Below are positions 52,161-61,242 of a DNA stretch of 64,000 nucleotides, one piece after another; within the stretch, counting starts at the first letter, position 1; every line of letters begins with the position of its first letter. Origin of the DNA: Thermoflexus sp. (GTDB lineage Bacteria; Chloroflexota; Anaerolineae; Aggregatilineales; Aggregatilineaceae). Position numbers and translations under genes: made by a program. The stretch covers positions 1-64,000 of the forward strand of contig DYGX01000019.1 of assembly GCA_020724465.1 (NCBI GenBank), given 5' to 3'. The notes beneath the pieces are model-generated. The model saw only the letters and a program-made list of their open reading frames with translations, searched no databases and had not been told where the DNA came from.

Positions 52161-53282
52161 ATGGGCAAGGCAACGATTCTGGTCGTCGAAGATGACCAGC
52201 ATCTGATGGAAGGTATTCGCGATATCCTCGAAATCAACGAGTACGAAGTCTTGACCGCAACGCACGGCCAGGCGGGCCTGGAGATTCTCCACAGCCGGCC
52301 CGAACCGCCCGATTTGATTGTGTCCGACATCATGATGCCGCACATGAACGGCTACGAGTTCTTCGAGGCGGTGCGAGCCAACGACGCCTGGATCGCGATC
52401 CCGTTCATCTTCCTGACGGCGAAGGGCGAGCGCGATGATATCCATCGCGGCAAGCGGATGGGCGCCGAAGATTACGTCGTCAAACCGTTCGATGCCGACG
52501 ATCTGCTGGTCGCCGTCTCGGCCAAGCTGGACCGCAAGCGCCAGCTCGACGCGGTGGTGCAGGGCAGCATCGACGAGATCAAGCGGAACATCCTGACCAT
52601 CCTCAATCACGAGATGCGCACGCCGCTGACGTATGTCGTCGCCTATGCCGACATGCTCAGCCGCGACGTGCCTGATCTGAGCGTGGACGACATGCGCAGC
52701 TTCCTGCGCGGGATCAACGCCGGGGCGAACCGCCTGCGCCGTCTGGTGGAGAACTTCATCCTGCTCGTCGAGCTGCAAACCGGCGAGGCAGCCGCCACCT
52801 ACGCGTGGCGCCGCCAGCGCATGACCGATTTTTCGGGCGTGCTCCAGAACGTGCAGCAGAAATACGCCGATATCGCGGACGAGAAAGGCGTCACGCTGGT
52901 GCTCGAAACGACAGACACGCTCCCGCCCGTCCTGGCGGACCCGGAATATCTTTCGGCGGCGGTTGAGTGCCTGGTCGACAACGCGATCAAGTTCACCGAA
53001 CAGCCCGGCCGCACCGCGCGTGTGCGTATCTTGGGCACGGACGACGGCGTGGCGATCGAGGTCTCGGACCAGGGCCGCGGCATCCCCCCTCAGGAGCTGG
53101 AGCATATCTTCGAGGCGTTCTACCAGATCCAGCGTGAGAAGTACGAAGACCAGGGCGCAGGGTCCGGGCTGGCCATCGTCAGCGGCGTCGTCCGGCTGCA
53201 CCAGGGGACGATCGATGTGAACAGCGCGGTCGGCAAAGGCAGCACCTTCACCATCCGGCTGCCCCGTGCTCCCGAAGCCTAG
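52161..53282 (+). CDS. Receiver-histidine kinase hybrid
   Basis: The 373-residue protein has an N-terminal receiver domain with phospho-acceptor D56 (IVSDIMMP) and the Lys in VKPFDADD, then HisKA with NHEMRTPLT (H150) and an HATPase (VDNAIKFTEQ, DQGRGIPP, GSGLAIVSG). The receiver-first order suggests it takes phosphate from the upstream multi-GAF kinase and relays it or modulates its own kinase. There is no output DNA-binding domain. Confidence 0.85.
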   Translation: MGKATILVVEDDQHLMEGIRDILEINEYEVLTATHGQAGLEILHSRPEPPDLIVSDIMMPHMNGYEFFEAVRANDAWIAIPFIFLTAKGERDDIHRGKRMGAEDYVVKPFDADDLLVAVSAKLDRKRQLDAVVQGSIDEIKRNILTILNHEMRTPLTYVVAYADMLSRDVPDLSVDDMRSFLRGINAGANRLRRLVENFILLVELQTGEAAATYAWRRQRMTDFSGVLQNVQQKYADIADEKGVTLVLETTDTLPPVLADPEYLSAAVECLVDNAIKFTEQPGRTARVRILGTDDGVAIEVSDQGRGIPPQELEHIFEAFYQIQREKYEDQGAGSGLAIVSGVVRLHQGTIDVNSAVGKGSTFTIRLPRAPEA

Positions 53283-53518
53283 CGAGCGGTGCGCGCCGGG
53301 TCAGAAATTCGTCAGTCGGTTGTCAGACCTGGGCACACCCGGCATGGTAGGATCGGAGACAGCAAGACAGGTGCACCGACAGGAAAGAGTTTTACGTATA
53401 CGGTACAGTCAGATAGAGTCTATGACGGCGCTCACGCCGCGCTGCGCCTGGCCGGATGCCCGGCCCCCGCGGCTGTGTTCCATCGTTTTCGCCAGGTGAC
53501 GAGGAGGTAACCCTTCCC

Positions 53519-54256
53519 ATGGCTTCTCTGCTGCAGAAGATTAACACCCTGATCTCGGCCAACATTCACGGGCTGGTCGACCAGGCGCTCGAAGCGAACT
53601 CGGTCAAGGTGATGGACGAGTATATCCGCCAGGCCGAGCGCAACCTTGACGCGCTGGACGACGCGGCGGCGACCATCGGCGGCACGGTCAAGACGCTCAA
53701 ACGCAAATATGAGGAATTCGCCGCCGCTGCCGAAAAGCTGGACCGCGACATCGACACGCTGCTCTTGCGGGCCAAGACCGATCTCGCCCAGGCTGCTCAG
53801 GCCGAGCTGAATCAGAAGCAGCAGCTCGCCCAGGAATACTACGAGCAGTGGCAGGCCCAGGAACAGGAATACCGTCGCATGCTCGACGCCAAGCTCAAGC
53901 TGGAAGCCAAGCTCACCACCATCAAGCAGGAACGCGAGCATCTCAAGGCCCTGCTGGAGCTGGTGGAAGCCAAGGAGCTAACCACGCGCACCATCAAGAG
54001 CCTGGATGATGTGGCGGGGGTGGGCGACGAGGATGTCCGCCGCCTGGGCGACCAGATCCGCGCCCGGCTCGACCGCGAAGAGGCGCGCCTGGAAATGGCG
54101 TCGACCAGCATCCGCGACCAGATCGACGAGGCGATCGGTATTTCCGAGATCGAGCTGCAGCTCGAAGAGCGCCGCCAGCGCCTGGGCCTGAGCAGCCCGG
54201 AGAGCGCCGCCGGCAGCGATCAAAGCTCGGCCAGCAGCAGCGGAACCGGACTGTAG
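53519..54256 (+). CDS. pspA: PspA/IM30-family envelope-stress protein
   Basis: The 245-residue protein is almost wholly coiled-coil and begins MASLLQKINTLISANIHGLVD, like PspA/IM30, with the amphipathic N-terminal helix. The family's ESCRT-III-like helices are present, and a C-terminal Ser-rich tail extends it. These proteins form membrane-binding assemblies under envelope stress. GAGGAGG precedes the ATG at 53519. The next gene, with a membrane helix pair and coiled coil, is a probable partner. Confidence 0.85.
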   Translation: MASLLQKINTLISANIHGLVDQALEANSVKVMDEYIRQAERNLDALDDAAATIGGTVKTLKRKYEEFAAAAEKLDRDIDTLLLRAKTDLAQAAQAELNQKQQLAQEYYEQWQAQEQEYRRMLDAKLKLEAKLTTIKQEREHLKALLELVEAKELTTRTIKSLDDVAGVGDEDVRRLGDQIRARLDREEARLEMASTSIRDQIDEAIGISEIELQLEERRQRLGLSSPESAAGSDQSSASSSGTGL

Positions 54257-54350
54257 TCCCCGGACGGCCGTCGGAACCCGGCTCAGGCGAAGGGGCGTAT
54301 CGGTCATCATACGCCCTTGCCTGTTTTCGGGCGCCCCGGCAGGAAAAGGT

Positions 54351-55178
54351 GTGCCTATTATGAGAGACGAGATGCGCCAGCGCGCCTGGAAGGCGATCTT
54401 GAGCAATGCCTTTTTCAGTCTTGAAAGCGCCTTGATCATCGCCCTCTCAATCGTGCTGTTTGGGCTGGGCTTCGCCCCGTTCGAGGCGTGGCAGGCGTGG
54501 TACTGGCTGGTCTTCGGCGCGCTGGCCGAAGCGCTCTATCTCGGCGTCACGATCACCGACCCCGAAGCCAACAAGAAGATCGTCAACCAGATGCTCAGCG
54601 AGCGCTTCGACCCCGGCATGATCCGCAACCCCGCCGCCCGCGACCGGCTGAAACGCGCCCTCGACTATCACCGCCTGATCCTCGAGGCCGCCGCGCGCTT
54701 CAGCGGGCCGACCCGGCGCAGCATCGAAACCACCGCAGATGAGATCAGCGACTGGGTCGAGCAGATCTACCGGCTGGCACAGCGCCTCGACAGCTTCGAG
54801 GAAAACCCCATCATCAACCGCGACCGGCGCATGGTCCCGCACGACCTCAAGGCGCTGCGGCGGCGGTTGGAGCGCGAGACGGACCCGGCCGTGCGCGCCG
54901 AGCTTGAAGAGGCGATCCAGACCAAAGAGACACAGCTTGCCAACCTGCGCAACCTGGAAAACAACATCAAGCGCGCCGATATCCAGCTCGACCACACGCT
55001 GTCGGCCCTGGGAACCATCTACGCACAGGTGCAACTGATCGACGCCCGCGACGTCGACAGCGCGCGGACACAGCGGCTGCAAAGCGAGATCCGCGAGGAA
55101 GTGCTGTCGTTGGCGGACACCATCGCCGCCATCGACGAGGTTCAGAGCTATCACAAGGCGGCCAATGGTAGTCTCTGA
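54351..55178 (+). CDS. Membrane protein with long coiled-coil, PspA partner
   Basis: The 275-residue protein has two membrane helices at about 20-60 (LESALIIALSIVLFGLGF, AWYWLVFGALAEALYLGV) and a long cytoplasmic helical region from 85 to 265, with predicted coiled coil (LKALRRRLERETDPAVRAELE). GTG at 54351 has AGGA 6 bases away; ATG at 54360 is an alternative. Its position directly after pspA suggests it anchors or regulates PspA. The family is not recognised. Confidence 0.65.
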   Translation: MPIMRDEMRQRAWKAILSNAFFSLESALIIALSIVLFGLGFAPFEAWQAWYWLVFGALAEALYLGVTITDPEANKKIVNQMLSERFDPGMIRNPAARDRLKRALDYHRLILEAAARFSGPTRRSIETTADEISDWVEQIYRLAQRLDSFEENPIINRDRRMVPHDLKALRRRLERETDPAVRAELEEAIQTKETQLANLRNLENNIKRADIQLDHTLSALGTIYAQVQLIDARDVDSARTQRLQSEIREEVLSLADTIAAIDEVQSYHKAANGSL

Positions 55179-55677
55179 GGCGCGAGAGCCGGACCCGGGC
55201 GCGGCGCCAGCGGCGCTGGGCTACCGGCTGGCGCGCGCGACCCTGCTCGATCTGCGCGCGATTTACCGCCTGGAGCAAGTCATCTTCCCCTACGATGCCT
55301 ACACCTATCTCGACCTGTTGCTGCTCTTTCTGTGGCCGGGGACGCGCAACCTGAAGATCGTCGCGCCAGACGGCTCGCTGGCCGGTTTCGTCTCGGCGGG
55401 GCCGGGCCTGGCCCGCCGGCGCGGGTGGATTATCACCCTGGGCGTGGCGCCCGAACACCAGCGGCGCGGGTTGGGGCGCTGGCTGCTGGCCGCCGCCGAA
55501 CAGCGCCTGGGCCGCCCGGAGATGCGCCTGACCGTCCGCATCAGCAACGCGCCCGCCATCGCGCTCTACCACCAGATGGGCTACAGCGTGGTGGAGCGCC
55601 GACCGGGTTACTATCGCAACGGGGAAACGGGGCTGGTCATGGAGCGGCGCATCAGGCCCACTGGGGAAACTCGATGA
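55165..55677 (+). CDS. RimI-like GNAT acetyltransferase
   Basis: The 170-residue protein has the GNAT core: LGVAPEHQRRGLGRWLLAAAEQ (acetyl-CoA loop Q-R-R-G-L-G), RLTVRISNAPAIALYHQMGYS, and an ERRPGYYRNG end typical of RimI-type N-terminal acetylases. It overlaps the preceding gene by 14 bases. Its 3' end overlaps the convergent YfcE-type gene by 26 bases. Confidence 0.8.
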   Translation: MVVSEAREPDPGAAPAALGYRLARATLLDLRAIYRLEQVIFPYDAYTYLDLLLLFLWPGTRNLKIVAPDGSLAGFVSAGPGLARRRGWIITLGVAPEHQRRGLGRWLLAAAEQRLGRPEMRLTVRISNAPAIALYHQMGYSVVERRPGYYRNGETGLVMERRIRPTGETR

Positions 55678-56158
55678 ACTCGACGCTGTCCGCCTCGGTG
55701 TCGAGCAGGGCGATCGAGCGCGATTGCGGGCAGCTTCCGCCCAGGGCGCCGGGGTTGATCAGGCGCACCCGGTAGGCGCTGCGCAGCTCGTTGCGGCGCT
55801 CGTGCGTGTGCCCGTGGCACAGATAGGTGAAGCGCCCGCTGAACATCATGCGGTAGAGCAAATCCAGATCGTGGCCGTGCGTCACGCCGATGCGCACCCC
55901 GTCGATCTCCAGCTCGCGGCTGCGCTGCGGCGGCTGAACCCCGATCTGCCGGGCCGCATCGGCCAGCTCCGCCTGCGCGTAATCGCCGTTGCCGAGCACA
56001 AAGGTCACATCCCACCCCGCAAACAGCAAGATGATCTCCGGCGAGGTGAAGTCCCCACAGTGGATCAGGCGCGAGACGCCGCGCTCGCGAAAAACATCCA
56101 GCGCGCGGCGCGTGTTGTCCCGGCTGTTGTGCGTGTCGGAAAGCAGGCCGATTTGCAT
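55652..56158 (-). CDS. YfcE/MJ0936-type metallophosphodiesterase
   Basis: The 168-residue protein has all calcineurin-like motifs: LLSDTHNS (D, H), HCGDFTS, GNGD, VTHGHD and CHGHTH. These make the two-metal phosphodiesterase site of small YfcE-family enzymes that hydrolyse cyclic or bis-phosphodiesters. ATG start at 56158. It ends within the convergent acetyltransferase and starts 5 bases past the phosphoglycerate-mutase-type gene. Confidence 0.85.
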   Translation of the reverse strand: MQIGLLSDTHNSRDNTRRALDVFRERGVSRLIHCGDFTSPEIILLFAGWDVTFVLGNGDYAQAELADAARQIGVQPPQRSRELEIDGVRIGVTHGHDLDLLYRMMFSGRFTYLCHGHTHERRNELRSAYRVRLINPGALGGSCPQSRSIALLDTEADSVEFIEFPQWA

Positions 56159-56163
56159 CGTGT

Positions 56164-56754
56164 CTAATATCCCGGCAAGTCGTCATACGGCCAGGCGCAG
56201 AACTCGGTCAGCGGCAGCATCGCCGCCCGGTCGAGCGCCAGGACTTCGGCAAAGCCGATCTGTCCCCAGTCCGCAAACCGCGCCGGCTCGCCGCGCAGGT
56301 GCGCCAGATAGAGCGTGAGGACGGTGGCATGGCTCACCACGGCGATCGGCTCGTGCAAGGGATGGCGCGCAAGGATGCCGTCCATGGCGGCGACTAAGCG
56401 CCTCAGGGCTGCGTGAGCCGGCTCCCAGCCGGCGACCGGCGCCCGTTCCGGATCGGCCAGGAAGGCGCGCTGCGCCGCCTCGAACTCCTCAGGCGCCAGC
56501 CACACATCGCGGCGCGCCTCGTCCAACCCGTCAACCACGCGCACCGGCAGATTGTGCGCGGCCTGAACCGCCTCGGCGACCACCCGCGCCTTGAGTTGCG
56601 GGCTGGTATACACCGCCGCGACGCCCGCCCAGAAGGGGGCGCGGACCAGCGCACGCACCTGTTCCTCGCCCGCCGCCGACAGCCCCCAGCGCGAAGGCGG
56701 CACATGCGGCTCCTGGCGCGTGTGCGGATGGCGGATGAGGTAGATCCAGCTCAT
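56164..56754 (-). CDS. Histidine phosphatase (phosphoglycerate mutase-like)
   Basis: The 196-residue protein begins MSWIYLIRHPHTRQE, with the phospho-histidine RHPHT (RHG variant), and continues with VYTSPQLKARVVAEAV and VVSHATVLTLYL, the second catalytic His. These mark histidine phosphatases of the CobC/GpmB type. ATG at 56754 overlaps the DUF1232 stop by 4 bases. The substrate is unknown. The RHG glycine is replaced by Pro (R-H-P), a common variant. Confidence 0.8.
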   Translation of the reverse strand: MSWIYLIRHPHTRQEPHVPPSRWGLSAAGEEQVRALVRAPFWAGVAAVYTSPQLKARVVAEAVQAAHNLPVRVVDGLDEARRDVWLAPEEFEAAQRAFLADPERAPVAGWEPAHAALRRLVAAMDGILARHPLHEPIAVVSHATVLTLYLAHLRGEPARFADWGQIGFAEVLALDRAAMLPLTEFCAWPYDDLPGY

Positions 56755-57140
56755 GCCTGGCGATCCTCGTCGCGCACCTCGTAACGGCCTTCGATGACCG
56801 GACCCTCGCTGTTCGCCGGGCGGCGCGCGGCGCGCGGTCCCCCGGCGGGGGGCACCCTGCCGCGATACTGCTGCAGCACTTCTTTGGGCGCGCTGTTGAT
56901 GAACATCTGCAGGGCGAGCAGCAGCACGCCGATGTCGTCCAACGCCCCCAGCGGCCCGAACGCGATCTCCGGCAGGAAGTCGATAGGCGAAAACAGGTAC
57001 AGCAGCGCGGCCAGCGGGATCAGCTTGGCCCGCCCGCTCACCCGCCGGTCGAGCAGCAGACGCCACGAGAGCGTGACATTGTTCCACAACCGGGCCAGCA
57101 GGTCCGGATCGTTCAGACTGGTCTGACGGCGTTTAGCCAT
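56751..57140 (-). CDS. DUF1232 (YkvA) family protein
   Basis: The 129-residue protein has the DUF1232 signature RAKLIPLAALLYLFSPIDFLPE, in which the FSPIDFLPE motif is diagnostic, followed by a second hydrophobic segment (DDIGVLLLALQMFI). The C-terminus is Arg/Pro-rich and soluble. Function is unknown. It is translationally coupled to the downstream phosphatase. Confidence 0.75.
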   Translation of the reverse strand: MAKRRQTSLNDPDLLARLWNNVTLSWRLLLDRRVSGRAKLIPLAALLYLFSPIDFLPEIAFGPLGALDDIGVLLLALQMFINSAPKEVLQQYRGRVPPAGGPRAARRPANSEGPVIEGRYEVRDEDRQA

Positions 57141-57159
57141 GTGTTTTCTCTGTTCCTCG

Positions 57160-58374
57160 CTAACGTCCCATTGGTTCTATCGAACTATACGCGGGCGCGC
57201 GGCGCTGGTTCCGCGTCGCTTCGAGTCGAAGCAGGGCCGCGCCCAGCAGCGTGACGGCCAGCACACCGCCGATCCCCGCCACAAAAGGCCATTCGGGGCT
57301 GCGCGTGTATAGCGCCCCGGCAAGATTGGTCCCGCCCAGCGTCGCCAGCCCGGCCAGCGTATCGACCAGCGCGTAGGCCATTCCGCGCTGGTGCTCGGCC
57401 ACACGCTCGCTGATGGCGGCCACAGCCAGCGGGCGCGTGGTGTAGTAGGCGCCGAGCAGGAAATAGGCCACCGCAACCACCGGACCCGCCCCGCTCCACA
57501 GCAGCAACGCGAACGACACCATCACTAATAATAGGCTAGCAAAAAACGCCCGCCAGGACGATAGCCGCCCCAGCGCCAGGCTGAAAACGGCCGTGCCCAG
57601 CGCGTTGAGCGAGCCGAAGACGCCGATCGCCGTGCGCGAAAAACCGCGCACTTCCTCAAGGAACTGCGCCGAAAGCGGCTGGCCGGTCAACACCGCCAGG
57701 AAGCCAAAGGTCAGCACGCCCAGCGCCAGGATCACCGGGGGGCGGCGCAGCATCCCCTTGTAGTCGTGACCGTGGGACGGGCGCGACGGCGCGGGATAGT
57801 CGCGCACCTGGCGGATCGACCAGATGCTCAGCACGAACCAGAAGACGCTGATCAGGAACACGGCACGCAGGCCGACGGTGTCGCCGATCCAGCCGCCGAT
57901 CGTGGGTGAGGCGACCAGCCCGGCAGAATACGCGGTCCACAGCAGGGCGAACGACGCCTGAATCGGCAGGTCGGGCGCGCGGGTTGGGTCGTGCTGCGCC
58001 GCCTGCGCGAGATACAGGTTGGTGACCGGGATCGCCACCGACGACATGCCATAGATCAGGAAGCCCGGCGCGGCCCAGCGCCAGTCCGGCGCGAGCGCGA
58101 TGATCAGCACGCCGGCCAGCCCGATATACCAGCCGGGCAACATGATCCGGCGCGCCCTGGCCCGATCCGCCAGGATGCCCACCGGCAGGATGAACAGCAG
58201 CCGCGCCAGCCCCCACATACCGATGGTGAAGCCGGTTTCGGACGGCGAAGCGCCCAGCGAGCGCACGTAGAGCGGCTGGATGTACATCCATAGCCCCTCG
58301 CCGATCCCCCACAGCAGGTACGACGTCATGACCCAGCGCGTGTCGCGGCCTACCTGATGCCAGAGCTTGAACAC
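57160..58374 (-). CDS. MFS transporter
   Basis: The 404-residue protein has 12 predicted helices, a GMWGLARLLFILPVGILADRARARRI loop (MFS motif A, G-x-L-a-D-r-x-G-R-k/r), and TLGGTNLAGALYTRSPEWPFVAG at the end. Substrates cannot be named. GTG at 58374 follows GAGGAG 9 bases away; an upstream ATG lacks a binding site. Confidence 0.75.
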   Translation of the reverse strand: MFKLWHQVGRDTRWVMTSYLLWGIGEGLWMYIQPLYVRSLGASPSETGFTIGMWGLARLLFILPVGILADRARARRIMLPGWYIGLAGVLIIALAPDWRWAAPGFLIYGMSSVAIPVTNLYLAQAAQHDPTRAPDLPIQASFALLWTAYSAGLVASPTIGGWIGDTVGLRAVFLISVFWFVLSIWSIRQVRDYPAPSRPSHGHDYKGMLRRPPVILALGVLTFGFLAVLTGQPLSAQFLEEVRGFSRTAIGVFGSLNALGTAVFSLALGRLSSWRAFFASLLLVMVSFALLLWSGAGPVVAVAYFLLGAYYTTRPLAVAAISERVAEHQRGMAYALVDTLAGLATLGGTNLAGALYTRSPEWPFVAGIGGVLAVTLLGAALLRLEATRNQRRAPAYSSIEPMGR

Positions 58375-58429
58375 AGGCGCTCCTCGGTTGCACGATAGCA
58401 GCGGTGGCAAGCAGGACAGAACATCTTAG

Positions 58430-58468
58430 CGCCAGGCGGGAGCAGCGCGCAACCGCCGCATCCTGGCG
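58430..58468 (-). terminator. Hairpin after the esterase gene
   Basis: On the minus strand CGCCAGG pairs with CCTGGCG around a 25-base loop, 3-8 bases after the alpha/beta hydrolase stop. There is no T-run, so its termination strength is doubtful. Confidence 0.35.
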
Positions 58469-58470
58469 GA

Positions 58471-59265
58471 TCAGTCCATGCGCGCCGAGATGAAATCCCA
58501 CACCAGGGCATAGACCGTCTCGCGCTCGATATCCTGCGTCAGAACGTGGTCGCTGTTTTCCAGTGTGTGGGTAACCAGGTCCGTGCTGTTCACCAGGCTG
58601 GATGCCAGCGCCAGATTGTCATAGGGAACGGTGCGGTCGGCGCGCGAGTAGATCAGCAGCAGGGGAACCGTCAGCCCCGGCAGCCGGCGCAGCACTTCTC
58701 CCATCAACTGGTGAAGCTGGCCCGCCGATTCGGTCGGCACCACGCCGTAATCGCCCCGGCCGTAGACCTCGCGCCCCTGCGCGCGCTGAACCTCGCGCAC
58801 ATAGGCATCCAGGCGGCCCGGCCAGTTTTCTTTGGGGACGAACGGAACGGCGTGCTTGATCAGCGGCGCAAAGGCGAGGTCGCGCCGTTCCAGGCGGAGC
58901 GGCGCCGCCATCGCCACGACGCCGTCGACCAGCCCGGCGGCCCCGGCCAGCAAACTCAGCAGGCCGCCCATCGACAGGCCGACCGCGAAGACCTTGCGGC
59001 AGTGCTGGCGCAGCAGCGCGATCGCGTCTAGCTCATCCTCGTACCAGTCGATCCAGCGCTGGGTCGCCATCACTTCGGGGTCGGTCCCGTGGCCGGAGAG
59101 GCGCGGCCCGTAGACGGTCAGCCCGCGCGCGTGCAGGTACTCGCCCAGCCAGCGCATTTCCTCAGGCGAGGCGGTGAAGCCGTGCGTGCAAACCGCGCCG
59201 ACCTCGCCGCCCAGGAAGAAAAAGGGCGCGCCCCCAGGGGCGATCACAAACCCGTCGCTGTTCAT
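58471..59265 (-). CDS. Alpha/beta hydrolase, carboxylesterase-like
   Basis: The 264-residue protein has the oxyanion HGFTASPEEM region, nucleophile elbow GLSMGG (Ser near 107), an acid in LIYSRADRTVP and the catalytic His in ENSDHVLTQD. These are close to thermostable carboxylesterases of the Est30 type and monoacylglycerol lipases. ATG at 59265. It is divergent from the WD40-like gene. Confidence 0.8.
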   Translation of the reverse strand: MNSDGFVIAPGGAPFFFLGGEVGAVCTHGFTASPEEMRWLGEYLHARGLTVYGPRLSGHGTDPEVMATQRWIDWYEDELDAIALLRQHCRKVFAVGLSMGGLLSLLAGAAGLVDGVVAMAAPLRLERRDLAFAPLIKHAVPFVPKENWPGRLDAYVREVQRAQGREVYGRGDYGVVPTESAGQLHQLMGEVLRRLPGLTVPLLLIYSRADRTVPYDNLALASSLVNSTDLVTHTLENSDHVLTQDIERETVYALVWDFISARMD

Positions 59266-59382
59266 CGCGTCTCCGTTCTCCGTGACCGCACGGCGCTGAG
59301 TCTAGCACAGCGGCGGCCAGCCGCCTACCGCGCGTAGGACGCGCACCGGGCACAACGACGGGTAACGCGCCGCGATCCCCGC

Positions 59383-59388
59383 TATACT
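59383..59388 (+). promoter_or_regulatory. TATACT -10 element before the propeller protein
   Basis: TATACT is 31 bases before the ATG at 59420, with no clear -35. It agrees in form with other -10 elements in the window. Confidence 0.45.
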
Positions 59389-59419
59389 ACACAGCGTGAC
59401 CGCTAAGGAGACATAACCT

Positions 59420-61117
59420 ATGACATCCCTTCCCATACGCACACTGCTCTGGCTGGTTCTCGCGCTGCTGCTGGCCGTCCCGGCGGTGCAGGCGCAGGAC
59501 GCATCCGTCTTTCCGCTGCCCGCCGATCTGTATATCCTGACATCGGAACACCGTGTGCTGCGCATTGATGCCGTCACCGGCGGGCAAACGCCTGTCTCGC
59601 CGGAAGGCCAGCCGGTTGCCACCTTTGATCTCGCGCCTGGCGGCGCGTGGTACGCCTACCGCACGCTCGACAACCACGCCGTGATCGTGGGCGCGCTCAA
59701 TAACATGAGCGGGTTCGTTGTCGAGTTCGACCAACCGCTGCCGCCGGGTGACACGGCGCAGGGTATCGCCTGGTCGCCGGATGCCGCGCGCCTGGCCTAC
59801 ACTGTTCCCCAGGGCGTGCGGATCGCCGATCTCAGCACCTATGGCATCGATCCGTTCACGGTCAGCGAGGTCCAGGGCGGGCCGTGGATCGATCTCTATT
59901 GGGCTGATGCCGGCACCTTGATCGCGCTGAGCGCCGATGCGTCCAGCACGCGGATCAGCGGCGGGCCGGGCGCCTGGCGCGCCGAACCCAACCCGGAGCC
60001 GCCCGCCCGCCGTCTGCCGGTCGAGGCGACGCTCGATCCCGAAGGCGTGCGGCTGGCGGATGGCCGGGTCGTGCCGGGAACCGCCGGAGCGCTGGCCTTC
60101 GCCTGGGGGCCGCTCCCGCTGCCGTCGCTGCCCGCCGATGTGCTGCCCGCCGATCTGGCCTTCCTCGCGCCGGATGCCAGCGGCGTCACGCAGGTCTGGG
60201 TGCTGCCTGCTGGTGGAGCGCCGGCGCGGGCGGTGACGAGCAGCCCCCAGCCCGTGCTGGATTACGCGGTCGCAGCGGGGCGCGTCGCGACGGTGACAGC
60301 CGATACCCTGGCGGTCGGCAGCCTGGATGGTGGCGCGGCGCAGACCCTGGCCACGCTGATCACCGAGCGCGTGCGCCCATCGGTCGCGTTCAATGCGGAC
60401 GCCTCGCGGGTGGCGTTCAGCGACCAGCGCGGGCTGTGGATCGTGCCGTCTGACGGCAGCGAACCGCCACGCCAGGTGATTGCGAACGTGCTCGACGATC
60501 AGAACGTGATCGCGATCCGCGTCTATATGCGGCCGCAGTGGAGCGCCGACGAAACGCGTCTGCTGGTCACCATCGGGCTGTATGAAGGCTCGTATCCGGG
60601 CGTCGTCGATCTGGCCGATGGCAGCGTGACCGAGCTTCCGGGTTCGGTGGCGGGCGAAGCTCAGTGGACGGTTGATGGCCGCGTGGCGAGCACCAGCGCC
60701 AGTTTTGGCTACAGCACGCCGGGACTGTACGTGCTCGATCCGGCCACGCCCGACGCCGCGCCTGTGACGCTGCTGGGCACCGATCACCCGGTCTTCGACG
60801 CGATGCAGGCGCCGGACGGTACATGGTATGTTGTGGTGGGCTCCAACGCCGGGATGGGGCCGCAGTGGATGCGGCTGCTTTCGGGCAGCGCGCCCGGAGC
60901 GTTCGCGCCGCTGTTTGGCGAGGCGGGCGCGGTGCTTGACGCGCCCGAACTGGCACCCGCGGCGGGGGCGGCGCCCCGTCTGGTAGGCGGGCTGCGAAAC
61001 ACGACCTACACGCCGGACGGAATCGAGGGCGAGCTGGTAGTCGCGGATCTCAGCAGCGGCGAGGTGTGGGTGGCGCCTGCGCCCGCTCCGGCGCGCGCGC
61101 CAGGATGGGTGCGCTAG
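59420..61117 (+). CDS. Secreted WD40/PD40-like beta-propeller protein
   Basis: The 565-residue protein has a signal peptide (about 1-25, AVQAQDAS cleavage). Repeated beta segments of the PD40 (TolB-like) type follow: IAWSPDAARLAY, VAFNADASRVAFSDQRGLWI, PQWSADETRLLVTIG. The propeller ends near residue 540 with a Pro/Ala tail. It is probably extracellular or periplasmic. ATG at 59420 is preceded by AAGGAGA. Confidence 0.75.
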   Translation: MTSLPIRTLLWLVLALLLAVPAVQAQDASVFPLPADLYILTSEHRVLRIDAVTGGQTPVSPEGQPVATFDLAPGGAWYAYRTLDNHAVIVGALNNMSGFVVEFDQPLPPGDTAQGIAWSPDAARLAYTVPQGVRIADLSTYGIDPFTVSEVQGGPWIDLYWADAGTLIALSADASSTRISGGPGAWRAEPNPEPPARRLPVEATLDPEGVRLADGRVVPGTAGALAFAWGPLPLPSLPADVLPADLAFLAPDASGVTQVWVLPAGGAPARAVTSSPQPVLDYAVAAGRVATVTADTLAVGSLDGGAAQTLATLITERVRPSVAFNADASRVAFSDQRGLWIVPSDGSEPPRQVIANVLDDQNVIAIRVYMRPQWSADETRLLVTIGLYEGSYPGVVDLADGSVTELPGSVAGEAQWTVDGRVASTSASFGYSTPGLYVLDPATPDAAPVTLLGTDHPVFDAMQAPDGTWYVVVGSNAGMGPQWMRLLSGSAPGAFAPLFGEAGAVLDAPELAPAAGAAPRLVGGLRNTTYTPDGIEGELVVADLSSGEVWVAPAPAPARAPGWVR

Positions 61118-61191
61118 GCCAGACCGGGACAGCCACGTGCCCGGATGCGCGCCTGGGGCAGAGACTCATACCGCGCCGGGCCGCATCCGGG

Positions 61192-61197
61192 TACAAT
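61192..61197 (+). promoter_or_regulatory. TACAAT -10 element before the response regulator
   Basis: TACAAT lies 45 bases before the ATG at 61243 and is nested in the 8-base palindrome ACAATTGT at 61193-61200. No clear -35 is present. Confidence 0.4.
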
Positions 61198-61242
61198 TGT
61201 ATCAGTGTGTAGAGCGGGCCACCTCTGGAAAGGAAGGCCGTG

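Noticed and set aside
53283-53518. Promoter or small RNA between the kinase hybrid and pspA
   Set aside because: A TATACGG-like sequence is present at 53397, but without a -35, motif or stem that can be defended.
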